From: Paraglaciecola arctica BSs20135
GTDB taxonomy: Bacteria > Pseudomonadota > Gammaproteobacteria > Enterobacterales > Alteromonadaceae
Assembly (NCBI RefSeq): GCF_000314995.1
Contig: NZ_BAEO01000029.1
Span: 62,001-126,000, forward strand
Reading direction: 5' to 3'
Length of the DNA stretch: 64,000 nucleotides
How positions within the stretch are numbered: position 1 is the stretch's first letter; each line of letters starts with the position of its first letter. Positions 26,344-34,706 of this stretch are shown piece after piece. The translations under genes and the position numbers were made by a program. The notes under the pieces are model-generated. The model was not told the origin of the DNA, did no database searches, and saw only the letters and a program-made list of their open reading frames with translations.

Positions 26344-27564
26344 TTACCTGATCTCAAACCACGTTTTCAACACTTGATAAACCTTAAGGTCACTTAGTAG
26401 TTGCATATGATTGATGTTAGTACCGACCCATTTTTGATTGTCTGGGATCCTTAAATTAAACGCTGGGTTTTGATGCTCGCCCAACGCACTTTTTATCCTT
26501 ACCAGCCCATCACCTAAAGGATTATTGATACTGTCATTAGCACTGGTTGCTATAGCGAAACACCGCACGCTTTCTGGCAAAGGCATAGGTAGTCGTTTAT
26601 CACCACTAAACTCAAAACGTTCCCTTGTATTCCAATCCGCCCCTTGCACATTGCCATAGCGTAAATCAGTGATCCCCGCACTGCGCACTTTCACTATACG
26701 TGCAAACGGCACTGTGTATGAATGCGCCCCTAAAATCAAATCAATCCAGTTACCGGCTTTTTCAAGATCGGCGCCATGATGAGGCGTACCTAAAAACACT
26801 AACTTTTTGAGCATCTGAGGCCATTTGTGACCGCTATGTTCAGCCACATGAAATGCACTGCGAGCAACCAATCCTCCCATGCTGTGGGCCAAAACATTAA
26901 TTTCCAATTTTCTATTGGTTAATTTTATCAGAGACTCCAATTCATCAGCAAATTGTTTACCGTTATCGGAAATATGCTGCCCAGTATTATAATGTAGGTA
27001 GATAGCACCCATACCCGACTCTTTTGCGAGTTCAGCGCCATGATCATGACCATCTCGACACCACTGCAAGTCATTCATACACAAGCCATGGATCATTATT
27101 AAAAGTTTGCCATTACTGTGATTTATAACATCAAGTAGTTGGGCATCACTCAACACTTCCCCATCTTTTTTAAAGTGCATTGGAATAGCCAAGGGATTAT
27201 TGCGAAGCAAGAGATAATCGCCCAAGACTCCGTTTAATGCCGAGAGTAAAGCCTGAGCTGATACTGAATCTGGTTCAGAGGTTAATGTTTTACTAATCGC
27301 AGCAAGTGGCGTATCAATACTTTTACCGACCAATGCCGTTAGGTTACGGATATTGCGATACACCAAGCCACTTATACCGGAAAGTTGCTCCTTGTCAGTC
27401 GCTGGATTTTCGGCTGAAAGTGGACTTATGCGCTTATGCACTGATTCAACAATATCTGTGATAGCTAATATCGCATCAATGGTTAAACGACCCACTCCTT
27501 GAGTTTTGGAATGGGCGGCTTCAGCCAAGGTTTTCTGACTTGTATCTTTGGGACTATCGTTCAT
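26344..27564 (-). CDS. Alpha/beta-hydrolase, PGAP1-like esterase/lipase
   Basis: 406 residues. The hydrolase core starts near residue 150 with LLIMIHGLCMND (oxyanion region HG). The nucleophile elbow AHSMGGLVARSA supplies the catalytic Ser, and FLGTPHHGAD follows, as in triacylglycerol lipase and PGAP1-like proteins. The last His is probably in the NHMQLL segment near the C-terminus. The N-terminal ~140 residues are helical and lack a signal peptide, so the enzyme seems cytosolic or membrane-associated. The substrate is unknown. Confidence 0.8.
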   Translation of the reverse strand: MNDSPKDTSQKTLAEAAHSKTQGVGRLTIDAILAITDIVESVHKRISPLSAENPATDKEQLSGISGLVYRNIRNLTALVGKSIDTPLAAISKTLTSEPDSVSAQALLSALNGVLGDYLLLRNNPLAIPMHFKKDGEVLSDAQLLDVINHSNGKLLIMIHGLCMNDLQWCRDGHDHGAELAKESGMGAIYLHYNTGQHISDNGKQFADELESLIKLTNRKLEINVLAHSMGGLVARSAFHVAEHSGHKWPQMLKKLVFLGTPHHGADLEKAGNWIDLILGAHSYTVPFARIVKVRSAGITDLRYGNVQGADWNTRERFEFSGDKRLPMPLPESVRCFAIATSANDSINNPLGDGLVRIKSALGEHQNPAFNLRIPDNQKWVGTNINHMQLLSDLKVYQVLKTWFEIR

Positions 27565-27679
27565 AGATATCGATTTGAATGTTCTATAAGACTAAGTAGC
27601 ATAACACGTTCTATTAAACTCCAACCGAGCCTCCTTCGACTGGTTAACCTGCGATGACATGATCCAAACTCGGCGTCCT

Positions 27680-28183
27680 TTAAATAGTTTGTTCCATAAA
27701 CAGGTCTTCTATAAACCATGCTGAAAATTCATGGCGACCATCTAAGTTACTCTTTGCATAAATACTTGACGCTTGTTGTCGCACTGTCGTCTCTTTGGTA
27801 TTTCTCACCACAGATATCTCTTTAAGGCTTAATCCTTTGAGTAATAAAAAGGCGACTTGTTGTTCTCCTTTAGTCAAACTCCATTGTTCGAACTGCTGTT
27901 TGATGACTTCACTAAAATGCCTGCGCTCCTTGTTCATTTTATTATTAAGTGAATGGATTTGTGTATCTGCATTTTTGAGCTCAGTCGCTAATTTATCCAA
28001 TTCGGTCGAACGTTTGCGCATATCAAAAACCAAAAACATCGCTGCGAACCCTGAGATTATGACAATCATTGATTCTTGGATCACGTGAGCAATAGGCACT
28101 CCAAGTCCAATATCAACAAACACATCGATACTGTTTAACAACATGACACAGAATAAAATAATAGTGATGACTTTATCTTTCAT
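27680..28183 (-). CDS. Membrane-anchored LuxR-type HTH regulator
   Basis: 167 residues. Two hydrophobic helices (about 5-28 and 35-58) are followed by a short coiled coil (about 62-95) and a C-terminal LuxR helix-turn-helix: LTKGEQQVAFLLLKGLSLKE, then TVRQQASSIYAKSNLDGRHE. There is no receiver or sensor domain, so any signal must enter through the membrane part or the linker. It is divergent from the metal RND operon (110-bp gap to the first ATG candidate) and is its likely regulator by position. Confidence 0.82.
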   Translation of the reverse strand: MKDKVITIILFCVMLLNSIDVFVDIGLGVPIAHVIQESMIVIISGFAAMFLVFDMRKRSTELDKLATELKNADTQIHSLNNKMNKERRHFSEVIKQQFEQWSLTKGEQQVAFLLLKGLSLKEISVVRNTKETTVRQQASSIYAKSNLDGRHEFSAWFIEDLFMEQTI

Positions 28184-28313
28184 GTAAGACGTTAGCTCCG
28201 TTTTAATGTTTGTTTTTTAAGTATTTACTTGATTCATACCACATATGTTCGATGTATAAACTACTGACAAATGACATAGTTATATCAGGTAATTGCAGCA
28301 TAAAGAGCAACAT

Positions 28314-29546
28314 ATGAAATTATACGTTTTGCCACTCGTGATGATACGCATATTGATGGGTACTGCGCTAGCGTCGAGTTCAATGATGTCGAGCTCTATG
28401 ATGTCGAGCTCAATAAAGAGCAGTGAAATAAGTTTAACCGATACCCTGCAGGCAGCAATGGAGAAACACTATCATTCAAAGTCAAAAAATCAACTAGATT
28501 CAGCCGCTAGTTTTAAGAACTCGAGTTGGCTTGCTACTAATCCATCCTTGTCATTTAGCTTTTTGCAAAGTCAGGAAAACTATGGCTCGGATGAGGCTGA
28601 AATTAGACTTAACCTCCCCTTCAAAACCAATGAACAAAAAAATCTTGAGCAACAACTTGTCCAAGGTCAGGATAATTCCAACAGCTATACAACTGCTGAG
28701 GTGGCGCTGCACTTCTCTATGCTTATTCGGGAAACTCTAGGCGCTTATCAAGTAGATTACCTTCTGATGAAAAAAGCGGTTCACAAGCTATCCGTTCTTA
28801 ATAAATTGGAGCAAAAATTTCAGCAGCGCTATAACACCAATACCGTTTCACTCTATCCACTGTTAACCATTAAAAAAGAATTATTAGATGCAAAAATAGA
28901 ACAGTTGGAATATCAGAATAAAACAGAAAGCTGGCTAGACCGCTATTTAGAATTGACCGGTTTGACTATTTTACCAAAAAAACTCACAGAAGCACCTTAT
29001 GTTATTGATCCGCAAGCTATTGAAAAACATCCCGTAATTCAGTCTCTTGATGCGGCCTGGCAACAGCAAAAAAATCTGCTAAAAGCGACCGACACGACAC
29101 TAACACCTTGGCATGTTTCAATATCCGCAAAAAAAGTCGACTCGCCTGACTTTGTTGATAACCAAATTGGTCTGGCAGTGGATGTTCCGTTATCTTTTAC
29201 CAGCAACTCGTCACAAGCGACACGCACTAGTTATTTTAATGCAATGAAGGAGTATCAGTTGGCCCGCGATCAAGCAGGTCTAACGATTCAATTAGGGCTT
29301 AAAAGCGCGCTAAATGAGTTACAACTATTACAAAAACAGCATGCATTTCTCGCTGAGTCCTTAAAGATTAGTCAGCAAATAGAACAATTAACTGAATCGA
29401 TGTCCAGTTCAAACGTATTGCAACATGATGTGCTGTTGCGACGCACGTTAGAGGCTATCGAGATCCAATCAAGTTACGCATTGAATCAGATAAAAATTCA
29501 ACAACTCAACTCCACACTAAGACAAATCGCAGGAATTCCACTATGA
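28314..29546 (+). CDS. Outer-membrane factor of a metal RND efflux system (CzcC/TolC-like)
   Basis: About 410 residues. ATG at 28314 (MKLYVLPLVMIRILMG) has AAGAG nearby; a frame start at 28293 would add seven residues. After the signal peptide the protein is largely long amphipathic helices with two duplicated halves, as in OEP/TolC proteins, for example LQLLQKQHAFLAESLKISQQIEQL. Just after the signal peptide is a Met/Ser-rich tandem repeat (MMSSSMMSSS). The stop overlaps the adaptor start by 4 bp (ATGA), so translation is coupled. Confidence 0.82.
   Translation: MKLYVLPLVMIRILMGTALASSSMMSSSMMSSSIKSSEISLTDTLQAAMEKHYHSKSKNQLDSAASFKNSSWLATNPSLSFSFLQSQENYGSDEAEIRLNLPFKTNEQKNLEQQLVQGQDNSNSYTTAEVALHFSMLIRETLGAYQVDYLLMKKAVHKLSVLNKLEQKFQQRYNTNTVSLYPLLTIKKELLDAKIEQLEYQNKTESWLDRYLELTGLTILPKKLTEAPYVIDPQAIEKHPVIQSLDAAWQQQKNLLKATDTTLTPWHVSISAKKVDSPDFVDNQIGLAVDVPLSFTSNSSQATRTSYFNAMKEYQLARDQAGLTIQLGLKSALNELQLLQKQHAFLAESLKISQQIEQLTESMSSSNVLQHDVLLRRTLEAIEIQSSYALNQIKIQQLNSTLRQIAGIPL
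28373..28417 (+). repeat. Three tandem 15-bp repeats in the signal-peptide region
   Basis: Three head-to-tail copies of GTCGAGCTCTATGAT or close variants code for the SSSMM pattern. The period is five codons, so copy-number change would keep the frame and only alter the length of the region near the signal-peptidase site. Confidence 0.85.
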
Positions 29547-30586
29547 GCTTGAAATCGTATTTATTCATCAGCTTTTCTCTATTAATTTTCAAATCAGCCA
29601 GTGCCAGCGAACTAAAAATTAATGTAGCGACCTTGGGTGACCTGGAACTGTCAACAGAAGTCGTGCAAATGGTGGAACACTATCCTGGCAACCAATTAAA
29701 AGCCAAGGTTGAGGTAATGCCTGGTAGGTCATTTACCCTTAAGTCTCCAGCAGATGTTCAACAGACCGAGTATTTAGTATCACAAGGACAAACACTAAAG
29801 AAAAATCAACCCTTTGCGATAATAAGAGGCGCAGAAGTATTTCATTATTACACCGAGTATCAGATAAAAAAGTCACTTTATACACTTGTAGAATCTCAAT
29901 TTAAAAGCAACCGGGCTTTATATTCGCAAAAGGTCATTGATGAGCAACGCTGGATAGATATTACCCAAGCCTATTACGCTGCACAGCTTGCATATGAAGA
30001 ATATGAGCATTTTTTTGAACATTTAATTGAAGTTGATGAAAAACAAGATGCGATTACCTTGGGCTCCCCCATTGAAGGCATATTTTTAAAGGGCTCAGAA
30101 TTAAACATCAATGCAGGAGACAACATTGCTCAGTTTGTCCCCAAAGCGGCTATTCGATTAAAGGTTGCTGTTCCTTCGAACAAAGCCAATAACCTTTCTT
30201 ATTTAACCTATTCCAACTGTAAACTTGAAGTAGCTCAAATCGAATCCGTTAGCAGTGGTGCTTATGTTACCGCTTGGTCGACCCCATTGCCCGAAAAATG
30301 CACTTGGCGAATAGGTGAGGAAGTCACGGCGATGCCTTTTTATACTGAAATTGCGTATAGAATACCTAAATCAGCCGTTTTTAGTTGGGACGCAGCGCAG
30401 TATGTTTTTGTAAAACAAGACACTGTGTTGATTAGCCTTCAAGTCAATTTACTCTCTTCAGACGCTGGCTACTATATTGCTCAAATACAACAAGCGGATG
30501 CTTCAGTAACTGAGGGCACGATAGAAGTTCTCGTTTCATCAGTCAGTGCCGTACAAGGTGTACTTTTGGGTTTAGGGAGCGAATAA
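29543..30586 (+). CDS. Periplasmic adaptor of the metal RND system (CzcB/CusB-like)
   Basis: 347 residues. A signal peptide (LFISFSLLIFKSASA) is cleaved near residue 23. The adaptor fold has a short coiled-coil hairpin (about 110-150) flanked by lipoyl-like strands with DVQQTEYLVSQGQTLKKNQP and a beta-barrel after residue 170. No long His-rich metal-binding tail is seen. It overlaps the outer-membrane factor gene by 4 bp and runs directly into the pump gene, so the three are one transcript. Confidence 0.82.
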   Translation: MSLKSYLFISFSLLIFKSASASELKINVATLGDLELSTEVVQMVEHYPGNQLKAKVEVMPGRSFTLKSPADVQQTEYLVSQGQTLKKNQPFAIIRGAEVFHYYTEYQIKKSLYTLVESQFKSNRALYSQKVIDEQRWIDITQAYYAAQLAYEEYEHFFEHLIEVDEKQDAITLGSPIEGIFLKGSELNINAGDNIAQFVPKAAIRLKVAVPSNKANNLSYLTYSNCKLEVAQIESVSSGAYVTAWSTPLPEKCTWRIGEEVTAMPFYTEIAYRIPKSAVFSWDAAQYVFVKQDTVLISLQVNLLSSDAGYYIAQIQQADASVTEGTIEVLVSSVSAVQGVLLGLGSE

Positions 30587-33500
30587 GTGTTAACTCGATT
30601 ATTACGATTCACCTTAACCCAACGCCTATTTGTACTTGTACTAGGTTTAGCCGTTGTTTTTTTTGGTCTAAATGCATGGTTTAACATTCCAATCGACGCT
30701 TTTCCTGATATCTCACCGACACAAGTCAAGATCATTATTAAAGCCCCGGGTATGACCACAGAAGAGATTGAGGCACAGATAACCCAACCTATTGAAACGG
30801 AACTATTGGGCATACCTGCACAACAGATGTTGCGTTCAACCACTAAATACGCCATTACAGATATCACCTTAGATTTTAAAGAAGGCACCGAAATCTACTG
30901 GGCAAGGCAGCAGGTCACTGAGCGACTTGCTAATGTATGGGATTCACTGCCCACAGGGATATCGGGAGGTATAGCGCCGATGAGTACCCCCCTTAGCGAA
31001 ATGTTTATGTTTACCGTGGAAAATCCAGCTATGAGTCTAATGGAGCGCAGGCAATTATTAGATTGGGAAATCAGACCTTTGCTACGCACAGTAAACGGTG
31101 TAGCGGAGGTAAATGTCTTAGGCGGATATGCAAAAACCTATCAAATAAGCCCAAACCCACAAAAAATGGCAAATGCAGGAGTAAGCTTTGCATTATTGTC
31201 ACAGTCCATTCAAGCAAATAATCTCAACGGCAGTATAGGCAGACTAGACATAGGTAACGACGCAATTATCTTGCGTACCGAAGGCCGCATTGACTCAATA
31301 ACATCCTTGGAAAAAATGGTTGTACATGCTACCAACGGAAACGTTTACCGCTTAGCAGACTTATCAACTGTCAGCATTAGCCACTTGGCACGTTATGGCT
31401 CAGTCACTCGAAATGGGATTGAAACCACAGAAGCTATTGTGATCTCATTGAAAAATGCCAATACGGCCGAAGTAGTGGCCGGAGTACGACAAAAACTGGC
31501 AGAGATCACTCCTTCTTTGCCAAGCGGTACAAAACTTAATGTGTTCTATGATCGTGCCAATTTAATTGATACCGCAATTGGCACCATCACCACAGCTCTA
31601 ATAGCGGCCGTTGTATTAGTTGTTTTGCTATTAGCATTTTTTCTAGGTGATATTCGCGCTGCGATCACGGTATCACTGTCCCTGCCCTTTGCTGCTTTGT
31701 CCACATTTATACTAATGGATCTGTATGGTCTTTCAGCCAATCTTATGAGTTTAGGTGGATTGGTGATAGCCATAGGGATGATTGTAGATTCATCTGTGGT
31801 GATAGTTGAAAATGTCGTCAATCAATTAACCAAGAACAGTAAGCTACCTAAATTACACTTGATATTTAGGGCATGTAAAGAAGTAGCTATACCTGTTGTG
31901 TCTGGCACCATTATTGTTGTTATTGTGTTTTCGCCGCTACTAAGCCTAAGCGGCTTGGAAGGTAAACTATTTACTCCTGTCGCCTTAACCATTGTTTTTG
32001 CAATGTTAAGTGCTTTGGTGCTGTCATTAACCCTAGTGCCTACCATTGCATCACTTATCTTGAAAACGGATGCCAGTAAAGAGCCAAAACTTGTGGCCAA
32101 AATTCAACAATACTATCAAGCGAGTTTAGTATCGACGTTAAACAAACCCATGCCATTAATAGTCGTAGTCATTTTGGTCCTGATTGTCAGTGTTGGCCTC
32201 TTTACACTCTTAGGTAAAACCTTTATGCCCGTCTTGGATGAAGGCGACATCATTGTTCAATTGGAAAAATCACCGAGTATATCCCTAAGTTCATCAACAG
32301 AATTGGATATACAGATTGAAAAAGCATTGTTAGAAAACGTCCCAGAAATAAAACAAATTGTTGCACGAGCAGGTTCAGATGAAATTGGACTTGATCCCAT
32401 GAGTTTGAATGAAACCGATATTTTTATGGAGTTACTTCCCATAGATGAATGGCGCTTCAGCTCCAAGGCTGAATTAATTGAAGATATCCGCTCCGTATTA
32501 TCACGTTTCCCAGGTATTAACTTTGGTTTTACCCAACCCATCCAAATGCGCGTATCAGAGATGCTAACGGGAAGTACTGGCGATGTGTCTGTCAAAGTGT
32601 TTGGTGCTGAAATAAACACTTTGTCCGATTTGGCATCTCAAATAAGCCAGCTCATCAAAACTCTTGAAGGTAGTGTTGATGTCAACACCGCCATCATTGA
32701 AGGAGGACAATTTTTAAATGTTCGCCTAAAACCAGAAATAGCCATGCAATACGACATGACAGTAGACGATATGTCCATCTACCTAAGAGCTCAATTTGAA
32801 TCAGTCGAAATTTCCAAGATTATTCAAGGCAAGAAAAAGACACCACTTGTGTTAGGCATGAATAAACAATTATCCACTAGTGTGGCCACACTACACGAAC
32901 TTCAAAACATGACTATTTTAATGCCTGACGGATCATTGATGCCCTTCGAGCACATTGCGTTACTCGAGTTAAAACAAGGCCCGTCATTGGTTGAACGTGA
33001 AAATGGCAATCGTTTTTCGGTAGTGACCAGTAATGTGATTGATAGAGATATTGTGGGTTATGTGGACGAGCTACGACTATTAATTGATAGCCGTTTAACT
33101 CTGCCTGCGGGTTACACACTTGCCTATGGTGGTGAATTTGAAAACCAACAACGAGCCACTAACAACTTGTTAATGGTGGTGCCTATAGCCCTTAGTTTAA
33201 TACTGCTGATCCTATTCACGACATTTGGCTCACTTCCTAAGGCATTACTGATTTTATTGAATATTCCTTTTGCGTTAATGGGCGGTGTCATCGCTTTGTA
33301 TATCTCTTCAGAATACTTGTCAGTGCCAGCCTCTGTGGGGTTCATCGCTTTGCTGGGTATTGCCGTACTCAATGGGGTGGTAATGGTGAGTTACTTTGAA
33401 CAAATTAAACTTACTATTACTGATATTTCACAACGGGTGATAGAAGGGTCCATAAGACGCCTGCGTCCCGTATTAATGACGGCGACAACGGCAATGTTTG

Positions 33501-33658
33501 GACTAGCACCACTTATATTTGCCAGTGGACCGGGGGCTGAAATTCAAAAGCCACTGGCCATTGTGGTCATTGGTGGATTAATCACCTCCACCATTACAAC
33601 CTTGTATCTATTACCCCTGTTTTATATGCGTATGGAGAACAAAAAAAATGCACAATGA
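30587..33658 (+). CDS. Heavy-metal RND efflux pump (CzcA/CusA family)
   Basis: 1,023 residues. The HME-type start (FTLTQRLFVLVLGLAVVFFGL, then IPIDAFPDISPTQVKI) separates it from drug pumps. The proton-relay helix contains GMIVDSSVVIVENV, whereas the usual HME motif here is DxxVxxVEN with GxxxDGAVV; the Gly-Ala is replaced by Ser-Ser. GKLFTPVALTIVFAMLSAL and the second-half GIAVLNGVVMVSYFE are typical. The start is GTG immediately after the adaptor stop, with GGGAGCG upstream. The metal is not evident from sequence; the C-terminus lacks a His-rich tail. It overlaps the DUF3240 gene by 11 bp. Confidence 0.88.
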   Translation: MLTRLLRFTLTQRLFVLVLGLAVVFFGLNAWFNIPIDAFPDISPTQVKIIIKAPGMTTEEIEAQITQPIETELLGIPAQQMLRSTTKYAITDITLDFKEGTEIYWARQQVTERLANVWDSLPTGISGGIAPMSTPLSEMFMFTVENPAMSLMERRQLLDWEIRPLLRTVNGVAEVNVLGGYAKTYQISPNPQKMANAGVSFALLSQSIQANNLNGSIGRLDIGNDAIILRTEGRIDSITSLEKMVVHATNGNVYRLADLSTVSISHLARYGSVTRNGIETTEAIVISLKNANTAEVVAGVRQKLAEITPSLPSGTKLNVFYDRANLIDTAIGTITTALIAAVVLVVLLLAFFLGDIRAAITVSLSLPFAALSTFILMDLYGLSANLMSLGGLVIAIGMIVDSSVVIVENVVNQLTKNSKLPKLHLIFRACKEVAIPVVSGTIIVVIVFSPLLSLSGLEGKLFTPVALTIVFAMLSALVLSLTLVPTIASLILKTDASKEPKLVAKIQQYYQASLVSTLNKPMPLIVVVILVLIVSVGLFTLLGKTFMPVLDEGDIIVQLEKSPSISLSSSTELDIQIEKALLENVPEIKQIVARAGSDEIGLDPMSLNETDIFMELLPIDEWRFSSKAELIEDIRSVLSRFPGINFGFTQPIQMRVSEMLTGSTGDVSVKVFGAEINTLSDLASQISQLIKTLEGSVDVNTAIIEGGQFLNVRLKPEIAMQYDMTVDDMSIYLRAQFESVEISKIIQGKKKTPLVLGMNKQLSTSVATLHELQNMTILMPDGSLMPFEHIALLELKQGPSLVERENGNRFSVVTSNVIDRDIVGYVDELRLLIDSRLTLPAGYTLAYGGEFENQQRATNNLLMVVPIALSLILLILFTTFGSLPKALLILLNIPFALMGGVIALYISSEYLSVPASVGFIALLGIAVLNGVVMVSYFEQIKLTITDISQRVIEGSIRRLRPVLMTATTAMFGLAPLIFASGPGAEIQKPLAIVVIGGLITSTITTLYLLPLFYMRMENKKNAQ

Positions 33659-33968
33659 ACAGCTTCTATTAACCTTGATTGTTCCGCTTGAATTAAAAGA
33701 CGAGATTGTCGATACCTTAATAAGTCAAGAGCAAGTGAGTGGCTTTAGCTTAGGCAAGATTGAAGGTTACAGTCGAAATCACAGCCATTTTAATATTAGT
33801 GAACTAGTTGAGGGACACAGAGCCTTTTATCGATTCGAAATAGTCATAGATAATAGTCAACTTGATAACGTAAAATCTATGCTAAAAAAAGCCTGTGCCA
33901 GCTCTAATATTCACTATTGGCTAATGCCACTTATCGACAGCGGATCCTTCAATCCATTACCTGCATAA
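33648..33968 (+). CDS. DUF3240 (PII-like) protein of the metal efflux operon
   Basis: 106 residues with a ferredoxin-like, PII-like pattern: LTLIVPLELKDEIVDTLIS at the start and EGHRAFYRFEIVID in the middle. DUF3240 proteins are regularly found at the end of czcCBA-like operons. A role in sensing metal or nucleotide is presumed, not shown. It overlaps the pump gene by 11 bp and is the last gene of the operon. Confidence 0.85.
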   Translation: MHNEQLLLTLIVPLELKDEIVDTLISQEQVSGFSLGKIEGYSRNHSHFNISELVEGHRAFYRFEIVIDNSQLDNVKSMLKKACASSNIHYWLMPLIDSGSFNPLPA

Positions 33969-34073
33969 GGAAATACAAAGCAGGAGATAGGAATATGGAT
34001 ACAAATTTATAGAGTTAGGCATTTATTTCACCAATTAATAGTAATAAATGATTTGAGCGGCTCGTTATAACAA

Positions 34074-34100
34074 AACATGCCGCTTAATAAGCGGCATGTT
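34074..34100 (-). terminator. Hairpin terminator between convergent units
   Basis: A perfect 12-bp stem (AACATGCCGCTT at 34074-34085 with its complement at 34089-34100) has a 3-nt loop. On the minus strand it is followed by TTG with T-rich sequence, so it ends the PEP-CTERM gene. It may also stop the metal RND operon from the other side. Confidence 0.75.
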
Positions 34101-34122
34101 TAACAAGTAGTTATGCTAGTAA

Positions 34123-34689
34123 TTAATTTTTACGTTGCTTACGCTTAATCCTCAACAACATCATTGAAGCTAAAGCAAAAATGACAATAGTGGCTGGTTC
34201 TGGCACTTGCGTGATAGAAAATCGTGCATTCTCAGCCGTAGTATCAACGTCTGCATTATCAAAATCCAGCAAACCAAAAAGACCTAGGGATAGATCATAA
34301 TCGCCAGCTGATAAGGCTTCTAAGGTGAAGTTAGCCAACACAAAGGCGGTTCCTTGAGCAGCGGTTAAAATAGCGGTGTCAGCAAAGGGATCTGAGTACT
34401 CTTCAAGAGATAAAATGCCTGAAACACTATCGTTATTGCCGATTGATAGAGAGCCCAAACCATCATCAAAACCAACACCAAAACTCCAACCTAGCACTGA
34501 CACGCCGCTAGTAGAGTATTCCATATCCGCCCAAAACGCGCCTAACAAACCGCTAAAGTCGCTCACTACCAATTGGCCGCTAATGGTATCACCCACCTGG
34601 TAATCAGAGGCATCTAGGTTAAATTTGATTACTGCCGCCTGCACATTGACACTTAATACTAGAGATAATGCTAATAAAAAATTCTTCAT
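34123..34689 (-). CDS. PEP-CTERM sorted extracellular protein
   Basis: 188 residues from the ATG at 34689 (MKNFLLALSLVLSVNVQA), a clear signal peptide. The middle resembles a cohesin-like beta-sandwich (KFNLDASDYQVGDTISGQL), though this is uncertain. The end is a textbook PEP-CTERM sorting signal: VPEPATIVIFALASMMLL, then basic RIKRKQRKN. Such proteins are processed by an exosortase, which must be encoded elsewhere. It begins 17 bp after the collagenase gene, so both are likely co-transcribed. If the sandwich is a cohesin, it could capture the collagenase through its dockerin-like tail. Confidence 0.85.
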   Translation of the reverse strand: MKNFLLALSLVLSVNVQAAVIKFNLDASDYQVGDTISGQLVVSDFSGLLGAFWADMEYSTSGVSVLGWSFGVGFDDGLGSLSIGNNDSVSGILSLEEYSDPFADTAILTAAQGTAFVLANFTLEALSAGDYDLSLGLFGLLDFDNADVDTTAENARFSITQVPEPATIVIFALASMMLLRIKRKQRKN

Positions 34690-34706
34690 TTTTTTAACCT
34701 TTTTAA

